Shown one piece after another: positions 6,998 through 11,888 of a stretch of 11,888 nucleotides of DNA. Position 1 is the first letter of the stretch, and the number at the start of each line of letters is the position of its first letter. This stretch comes from Chloromonas sp. AAM2. Lineage: Eukaryota > Chlorophyta > Chlorophyceae > Chlamydomonadales > Chlamydomonadaceae. Where the stretch lies: positions 8,925 through 20,812 of the forward strand of contig QAXH01006647.1 of assembly GCA_004335635.1 (NCBI GenBank), given 5' to 3'. The notes under the pieces are model-generated. The model was not told the origin of the DNA. It worked only from the letters and a program-made list of their open reading frames with translations, and did no database searches. The position numbers were made by a program, and so were the translations under genes.

Positions 6998-8788
6998 TCA
7001 GCGGCGCGTGTTAGACACAGCCTGGTTTGACAAGTGATCCTGCAATGCTCCTTTGACCCATGACCTGTCGTACCGCTTGTAGCCGTGAATGGTGGGCTCC
7101 CAACTGCACAGCAGCAGGCAGGGCGAGGCCAAAGCATAGTCTTGCCAGACGGACAAAGCACATCGCACATGCATGGAATGCTGCTACTGCTTGACTGCTA
7201 CTTGAGGTTGTGTTCTGTGCACACCGTACACCCGCCATGCAGACAGGCATAAGTATTGCTTGTGAGGCTATGCGCTGTCCCTCCCCCGCTCTCTTATCAT
7301 AAGCCTGCTCATTCCTCTCTATTTCGTTTTCCTCCTGTGCTTCCCTGTCAGCTTTCCGAGCTCCCCGCCCTGGACCCTGACATGCTTTCTCTGACATGCC
7401 CGCTCTCTTCTCCGCGATTCTTTCTCTCCCGCGCTCATGCACCCTGCTCCTGCTTGCTTGTTTCCTTGGAGCTCCTTCCCTTGGACCCCATTTTCCCGCT
7501 CACCTCAAGAGGCACACCTCGCGCTGCAAGGAACACACAAGAGGCACGTGGTTAATACTCGAACACGTGCACGACCATGTGAACACGACTAGTGCGTGTG
7601 GCACAGCAACATGCACTTCAAGCGTGACGTGAATGGTCGAGTAGCACATGCGGCCGCTGCCTCAGAGTGCGAGTCATGCAATGGTTCATTCATTTTGCGT
7701 ATGCAGCGACATCGAAATGTACCACAGAAGGTTGTAACAACCAGGATGAGTTGAAACTGCCTGCCTGGGATGAACTACACTGCCATTGTACAACAGCTGC
7801 ACAGGCACTTGCTTGCCCAGCCCGGCGAAAAGGTTCAGGTACCGCCATGTTTCCAGCCAATGCCAGTACATGGCGACACCCATAGCCCACCCAGTTTCCC
7901 ATTCATGCGTGACCTCACAGCCTTGTCTCACCATGTCATCCAGGTACTGGCACAGGCTGTTGTAGTCATAGGAAATGGTAGCGGCTCCTGGGTTGTACTC
8001 CTTGAGCCGGGTTTCAAACATTTTCAAAAGGCCTGACACAGGGAACGACGATCAGATGGGTTTGTAGCTTTGACATGCGCAGTCACAGCACTGAGGGAGG
8101 TTGGTGGCAACTGTGTTTAGGCATGTGTCGTGCTTGAGAGCATGTACGTATGGTGCATGTGGTGATTGGGAGAAGGGTGTATGTATGGTGCAGGTATGGT
8201 GTGGTGTGTGTATGCGACATCCCAGGCTAATTCCTCCCAACTTTACGGTGCATGCCCACTCCGACTCAAGTGCAAACTCAGACTCGAACTGCAACTTGAG
8301 CACCGGTGAGCCATGCACAAGGCAAACAGCGACAACCATGACAGCGGTCTTTGTGTGAAACAAACAGTTTCAGCATTCCTTGCGTACTCTAAAGCGTAGC
8401 TATGAGCAGATTTGCGAATGCAATGTAATGATGATGTCGGCATGTTCGAGCATGTTAATGCATGGCATCTGAGTGTAGCACGCACACATCTGGTGCCATG
8501 CTTAATGCACTCACCATCAACTGCGTCAAGCATGTTCGGAAAGTCCTGATAGAACCTGGTACTGTCATGCTTGGAAGGTTGTATGAGGGCTATTGTGTGG
8601 TATGCGCCCAGGGGCAAAGGTGCGACAGGCTCCTGGATTGCTGGAGCTGCCGCCGGGGCAGGTGCTGCTTCGCCACCTTTGCTGTCCTCTGCTGCTGCGC
8701 TTCCACTCCCTTGCTGGTTAGACTGAGGCTTGTCAGATCCGGCTGGGGCTGACATGCCTGCCTTTTTATTCTGCTTCGTGCGGGTCAT
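6998..8788 (-). CDS. ERH: Enhancer of rudimentary homologue (ERH), 166 aa, four exons
   Basis: Minus-strand exons are 8788-8515, 8032-7932, 7523-7504 and 7103-6998 (stop TGA). Lengths of 274, 101, 20 and 106 nt sum to 501 nt with every junction in frame. The ERH domain starts near residue 63: AYHTIALIQPSK, then DGLLKMFETRLKEYNPGAATISYD, SLCQYLDDM, and IHGYKRYDRSWVKGALQ. These match the family order of the HTI-LLQP strand, the MYE-LK-NP-ITYD segment, the FIDDL helix and the Y-PY-W-IK end. ERH is a small conserved nuclear dimer that works with RNA-processing and RNA-decay partners, for example Mmi1 in fission yeast. Residues 1-62 are an extension rich in Ala, Pro, Gln and Ser that typical proteins of about 100 aa lack. 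The ATG at 8788 is the first after an in-frame TAG; ATG 8755 is a possible later start. The third exon is an unusual micro-exon. Family assignment is firm; exon 3 is less so. Confidence 0.88.
7104..7503 (-). other. ERH intron 3, purine-rich on the sense strand
   Basis: Runs from the GTGAGC donor at 7503 to the CTGTGCAG acceptor ending at 7104, 400 bp. The plus strand is strongly pyrimidine-rich from about 7280 to 7500, so the pre-mRNA is purine-rich there. Two stretches repeat at 111-114 bp spacing: CCCGCTCTCTT at 7285 and 7399, and GAGCTCC(N)nTGGACCC at 7358 and 7469. This looks like an old partial duplication inside the intron. A 143-codon open frame on the minus strand overlaps it but resembles nothing. 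Confidence 0.5.
7504..7523 (-). other. 20-nt micro-exon of ERH (exon 3)
   Basis: The sequence is TTCCTTGCAG|CGC...GAG|GTGAGC with canonical acceptor and donor on the minus strand. It encodes REVCLL plus two bases of Arg. It supplies the ADLSCLV-like hydrophobic strand that ERH proteins have directly after FIDDL, and its length (20, that is 2 mod 3) is what brings exon 2 (phase 0) into frame with exon 4 (phase 2). No other exon of suitable length and content was seen between exons 2 and 4. Confidence 0.68.
7524..7931 (-). other. ERH intron 2
   Basis: Runs from ATG|GTGAGA at 7931 to CTTGCAG ending at 7524, 408 bp. The exon 2 frame stays open past the donor for about 80 codons, but that extension does not resemble the ERH C-terminus, whereas the spliced product does. 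No other element was recognised. Confidence 0.6.
8033..8514 (-). other. ERH intron 1 with short tandem repeats
   Basis: Runs from GATG|GTGAGT at 8514 to CTGTGTCAG ending at 8033, 482 bp. It splits a glycine codon (G|GC). On the plus strand, 8148-8212 is GT-rich with three GTATGGTG copies (8148, 8183, 8194). An 18-bp unit is tandemly repeated at 8263-8280 and 8281-8298 (GACTCAAGTGCAAACTCA and GACTCGAACTGCAACTTG). No open frame here looks real. Confidence 0.6.
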
Positions 8789-8932
8789 ATGAGGCCTGGA
8801 CTTCTGATGAGACAGAAGGAAAAGCAAAAGCCCATGATGGATCAGCTAGTAACGGCAACCGATCTGGCCAACCGGATCTGAGAGCGCTCGCTTATCTGCG
8901 CTTGTGGGGCAACTTGGAGATTTTATCATGAA
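8789..8932. promoter_or_regulatory. Divergent intergenic promoter region between ERH and ICP55
   Basis: Only 144 bp separate the ERH start (minus strand, 8788) from the ICP55 start (plus strand, 8933), so this stretch must hold both 5' UTRs and core promoter signals unless non-coding first exons exist. No TATA box is placed convincingly. A direct repeat, AACCGATCTG (8857-8866) and AACCGGATCTG (8870-8880), and the palindrome GAGCGCTC near 8882 are the only candidate regulatory motifs I can point to. Confidence 0.55.
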
Positions 8933-8936
8933 ATGA
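8928..8936 (+). promoter_or_regulatory. Minimal upstream ORF (Met-Lys-stop) overlapping the ICP55 start
   Basis: The sequence ATGAAATGA places a two-codon reading frame so that its TGA (8934-8936) overlaps the ICP55 ATG (8933-8935). If the transcript starts upstream of it, scanning ribosomes would meet the short frame first and would need leaky scanning or termination-reinitiation to make ICP55. The arrangement is visible in the sequence; its effect is inferred. Confidence 0.45.
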
Positions 8937-11356
8937 GGCGAGCAGCCAAGACACTCTTACAGTCGCTGGCGCTAAAGTTCAGCCAAAGCCCTAGGCAATC
9001 GCCCTCGGCAATCGGCCTGCATGGTAACATCTGTGAGCGCTTCTTGGCTTCTGGAAGTAAGTCAGAGCCCTGCCCTACTGAAACACAAGGGTTTGCAGCG
9101 ACATGGCAACCTGTGGTGGGCCAACCGTGCCATCAAACGCATCCAGAGGTAGGATTTCCTGCAGATGGTTGCCAGGCAAGTGGTGATCGTGATGAAGCCA
9201 ATGCCGTCAATGCATGCAGGAAGACCATTAGCACCAACCCTGGCTGCATTCACCCTTGGCCACTGTCCACATCTCTCCCAATACTGAACGTGCGGAATAT
9301 GCTATAATGCAGGTGCCAACCTGACACCCTGCCTTACCTTGCACATTAAAGCACCCTGCTTTCTTAACACTACCTTGCATTGTTCCTGAATACTTATAAA
9401 TATAAATGTTCTGCTGGTCCTGGTTGTCCAACCTCCCTTACAACGTGCTTGTCTGCTTGCCCGCTTGGCCCGCAGCTTCTGTCACCGGGGGAGTTGACGC
9501 CAGGCATTGCAGCAGAGGAGTACGCAGCACGGCGGAGGAAACTGATGTCAGTTTTGCCGCCTGGGTCTCTTGTGGTGCTGCCGTCGGCCAGCATACACTA
9601 CATGAGCGGGGTCATACCGTACCCCTATCGCCAGGTGTGCATCTCTGCTTGCATGAGTACCCAACAGACAGGTTCGTAGTCACAAGGCAAGAGAGAGTAC
9701 CTGAATTCAAAAGACGGCTCTGCCCCACCAGATTCGTAATACATTGCCTGGAATGCACAGCCATGTTAGTGTGATGCTAGTGTGATGCTCAGCCATGTAA
9801 GCACACCACTATTTAGGGGGAGCTATCACATGAGGGAGACTGCTGACATCTCGCCTTTCGTTAGCATTTCACTACCTGTCCATGCACCGCCTAAAACGCT
9901 CCTTGCTGACCTCGCACTCACCTTGTTCCCCTGATCATTCTTCTCACACTCATGGCCTGTGTCAGGACCCTGACTTCTTCTACCTGACCGGTCTGACCCA
10001 GCGAGGGGTGCTGCTGCTGCAGTCAGGAGCGGGAGACAACGGTGGGTGGGCCGGCAGGCCCGCAGGCCGGCGGTGGGTTGGTGAACAACAGGCTGCGTAC
10101 GCAGGGGATTCCGCAATCAGGAGCGTGGTGCGTTGGCGCAGCAAACATCAGTTCAGGTGTGGAGAAGGCAGGCTACTGCACACAGGATCAGAACCTAGTA
10201 GGCTGGGCCCACTGGTAGCCACACTGCAATGCGGGACGTGCAAAAGTCGCCAGGCCAGGGGCGACGGCGATCATGCTCTTTCAGGGCTTCTGATGCCTAT
10301 AATGCGTGTATCCCTGCATACACGTGTGTTCATGCATACAACCTCTGGCTATGAGTGCCTGTGCCCGCAGGCAGGTTCACTCTCTTTATTGATGCACCAA
10401 ACGTTGAGGTAAGAAGTACACTCAGTTGATCCCATGTGGGCATTCTGAATAGCAGCTTTGATCCACATAGTGGAAAAGGCCACTAAACACTCATGCCACC
10501 GCTACGTGTGAAACTCAAGCCGCTAGCTCGGGTTATGCTCAGCTCGAACTGCTCCGTTGGATGCTGTGAATCGGCATTATGGCGCACATCTCTGTCTTGA
10601 AGCCTGAAATTTTCTGGCTCGCTTTGGGTGGCCTCGCGTGGCGCTGCATTGCAGCGTGAGCGGTGGGACGGCGCTACAGTGGACAGCAATGCGGCCCTGC
10701 ATGTGTTCGGGGCGGACCAGGTTCACACCATCGGGCAGCTGTCCAAGGTGTTGGGCAGTGCAGTGGGCACCGCCTCCGAGGTGTTCTTCGACATAGACCG
10801 CACCACGGCCTACCAGCACGCATCAATGCAACGCATCATTCAGTCTGCTCTAGCAACAACCAGTAAAGATCATGTCAGTGTCAACAGCACACCCAGCACC
10901 AGCAGCAACAGCAGTGGCGGTGGCGGCATGCATATGGCTGTTGAGGGAACGGCGGTGCAGGCGGCGGCGGTTGTGGCAGGGCAAACAGAGCCTCGGAGGT
11001 TGACGGGGTTGCGACAGCTGCTCCACGCTATGCGGCTGCGAGTGAGTACTGTCAAGCAAATAGCCTGCATGCTGTGGGTCCTCGTGTTGCATCTGCTCGC
11101 TGCGGCCGCCGTTAGCGCTCATGCACCAGCATGCTACGCCGGTTGCGACATGTTACGTCCAGCTGCTGCCGGTCAGTCTTAGGACGCCACGATACATACG
11201 GCCATCGCTGTCACTGTTGCTGCTGCGTGTTGCAGAAGTCTGCGGGTGAAGTGGCTCTCATGCGGGCCTCCGCCGCCCTGGCCGCCACCGGGCTCGCACG
11301 GTGCATGCAGCAGACGCGCCCGGGCGTGCCCGAATACAGTCTGGCAGCAACCTTTG
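8933..11356 (+). CDS. ICP55: ICP55/XPNPEP3-type Xaa-Pro aminopeptidase, 5' part (six exons, continues past window)
   Basis: Exons are 8933-9148, 9476-9634, 9966-10041, 10371-10408, 10655-11041 and 11236-11356. All joins keep frame, giving 332 complete codons. Residues 1-34 (MRRAAKTLLQSLALK...) are Arg/Lys-bearing and free of acidic residues, as in a mitochondrial presequence. GQPCHQTHPELLSPGELTPG (63-82), EEYAARRRKL, DPDFFYLTG (126-134), GRFTLFIDAPNVERERWDG and LRQLLHAMRLRKSAGEVALM follow the family's N-terminal aminopeptidase P domain in order. ICP55 removes one N-terminal residue from imported mitochondrial proteins after MPP cleavage, stabilising them. The metal ligands belong to the C-terminal M24 domain, which is not in the window; exon 6 ends in phase 1 after AATF. 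A Ser/Gly/Ala-rich insertion covers about residues 234-275. It is divergent with ERH. Exact organelle targeting is inferred. Confidence 0.88.
9149..9475 (+). other. ICP55 intron 1
   Basis: Donor GAG|GTAGGA and acceptor GGCCCGCAG are both canonical and phase 0. The exon 1 frame stays open into the intron for about 50 codons, but the spliced product restores the family sequence HPE-LLSPGE. No other feature was seen in its 327 bp. Confidence 0.65.
9635..9965 (+). other. ICP55 intron 2 with a nested short repeat
   Basis: Runs from CAG|GTGTGC to CTGTGTCAG, 331 bp, phase 0. It contains a perfect 11-bp tandem duplication, TAGTGTGATGC at 9767-9777 and 9778-9788, bracketed by CAGCCATGT at 9758-9766 and 9790-9798. 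Confidence 0.65.
10042..10370 (+). other. ICP55 intron 3
   Basis: Runs from ACG|GTGGGT to GCCCGCAG, 329 bp, splitting a glycine codon (G|GC). The donor is followed at once by a G/C-rich stretch (10042-10079) with G-runs and repeated GCCGG/CCGGC, able to form a hairpin next to the splice site. The acceptor is a tandem GCAGGCAG; only the first AG keeps the ICP55 frame. Confidence 0.6.
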
Positions 11357-11842
11357 GTGAGCGGCGTACACCTAGAAGTTAAGGCTGCATCCGCATGGCA
11401 GGCGCTGTCACACGGCAACCTACTGTGCAAAACTGGCAGCCTAGTGCACGTGTATTGTTTTATGTCGGGGCACAATGATAAATGGCGCTATAAGATGGAA
11501 CAGTCAGGAGCAGTATACAGGGAGAAATTGCAGGCAGCAGATCCTTAGCAACAACCCTGGTTACCAAGAATGCAGTACTGCGGCAGCATGTGTGACAGAG
11601 ACAGGCTGTCCAACACATGTTGGTGTGCTGTGTTCGTCATTCCATGGCTGCGCTCTTACTTCGGTTTCGCAGCCAGACCAATCTGATCGCTTAGCAGCCT
11701 GATGCTCCAAGAAATTCAAGTACATTGGAAGCGATTTTTTCACTCTCCCTGGTGATGCAGTATGTCGCACCCAGGCTCACATCCCTGGTGGTTCAGTATG
11801 TCGCACTGTGACAGCTGCACGTATAACTCAGACGGCTGTGTA

Positions 11843-11888
<46 letters not shown>
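11357..11888 (+). other. ICP55 intron 6 (incomplete) with repeats
   Basis: The intron begins at G|GTGAGC. None of the remaining 532 bp encodes the expected continuation (a FEY/FECR...RGA-like segment), so exon 7 must lie beyond the edge. It contains a 25-bp near-repeat, TCCCTGGTGATGCAGTATGT at 11746 and TCCCTGGTGGTTCAGTATGT at 11782 (two mismatches, period 36, both continuing CGCAC), and a terminal microsatellite. Confidence 0.55.
11847..11888. repeat. (GT)n microsatellite
   Basis: Twenty-one uninterrupted GT units run to the last base of the window, so the true length is unknown. It lies inside the sixth intron of the ICP55 gene. Confidence 0.95.

Noticed and set aside
7011..7442. 143-codon open frame on the minus strand, Arg/Glu-rich at its start
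   Set aside because: It overlaps ERH intron 3 and exon 4 in a different frame. The charged start comes from the purine-rich intron, and the ERH exon frame explains the conserved sequence.
7686..8039. Reading exon 2 of ERH straight through as a 117-codon frame
   Set aside because: Past the DDM codons the translation loses all ERH resemblance, and a canonical GTGAGA donor lies exactly there.
11357..11888. A further ICP55 exon before the window edge
   Set aside because: No acceptor in this stretch leads to the expected FE(Y/C)-type continuation in phase 1. The best candidate (CGCAG at about 11671) hits a stop after a few codons.
1..11888. CRISPR arrays, bacterial insertion sequences, operons or defence cassettes
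   Set aside because: The genes are spliced and eukaryotic, and the repeats lack regular spacer architecture or transposase frames.

Overview
The window looks like nuclear DNA of a eukaryote, most likely a green alga of the chlorophyte/volvocalean kind. Three multi-exon genes can be rebuilt with GT-AG introns of about 190-660 bp. Their spliced reading frames join without a break, and intergenic and intron DNA carries many short degenerate repeats. The proteins point to a eukaryote with mitochondria: an ICP55/XPNPEP3-type aminopeptidase with a presequence-like N-terminus, an Enhancer-of-rudimentary (ERH) protein, and an F-box-like leucine-rich protein. The algal placement is an inference from gene and repeat style; no marker in the window fixes the species.

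Layout. Positions 1-882 hold no gene I can support but carry three spaced copies of a TGTCCCAGAACTGGCA-like motif. Positions 883-4317 (+) are a five-exon gene for a 540-residue F-box-like/leucine-rich protein. Just after its stop, at about 4334-4733, sits a foldback (terminal inverted repeat) element whose arms carry the same motif. Positions 4734-6997 have no convincing gene; they probably hold decayed dispersed repeats, including one stop-free frame on the minus strand. Positions 8788-6998 (-) are a four-exon ERH gene (166 residues) that needs a 20-nt micro-exon. From 8933 (+) to beyond the right edge runs the 5' part of an ICP55/XPNPEP3 gene: six exons, 332 complete codons, N-terminal domain only. 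Its metal-binding catalytic half lies outside the window. The right edge is a GT microsatellite inside its sixth intron.

How the genes relate. ERH and ICP55 are head to head, with only 144 bp between their start codons, so they probably share a bidirectional promoter. ICP55 also has a start-stop upstream ORF (ATGAAATGA) whose stop overlaps its own start codon. ERH acts in nuclear RNA metabolism and ICP55 in mitochondrial protein maturation, so shared regulation would be housekeeping rather than one pathway. The leucine-rich gene looks unrelated to the other two. I found no cassette resembling an undescribed defence or mobile system. The most unusual items are the ERH micro-exon, the foldback/motif repeats around the leucine-rich gene, and the overlapping uORF.
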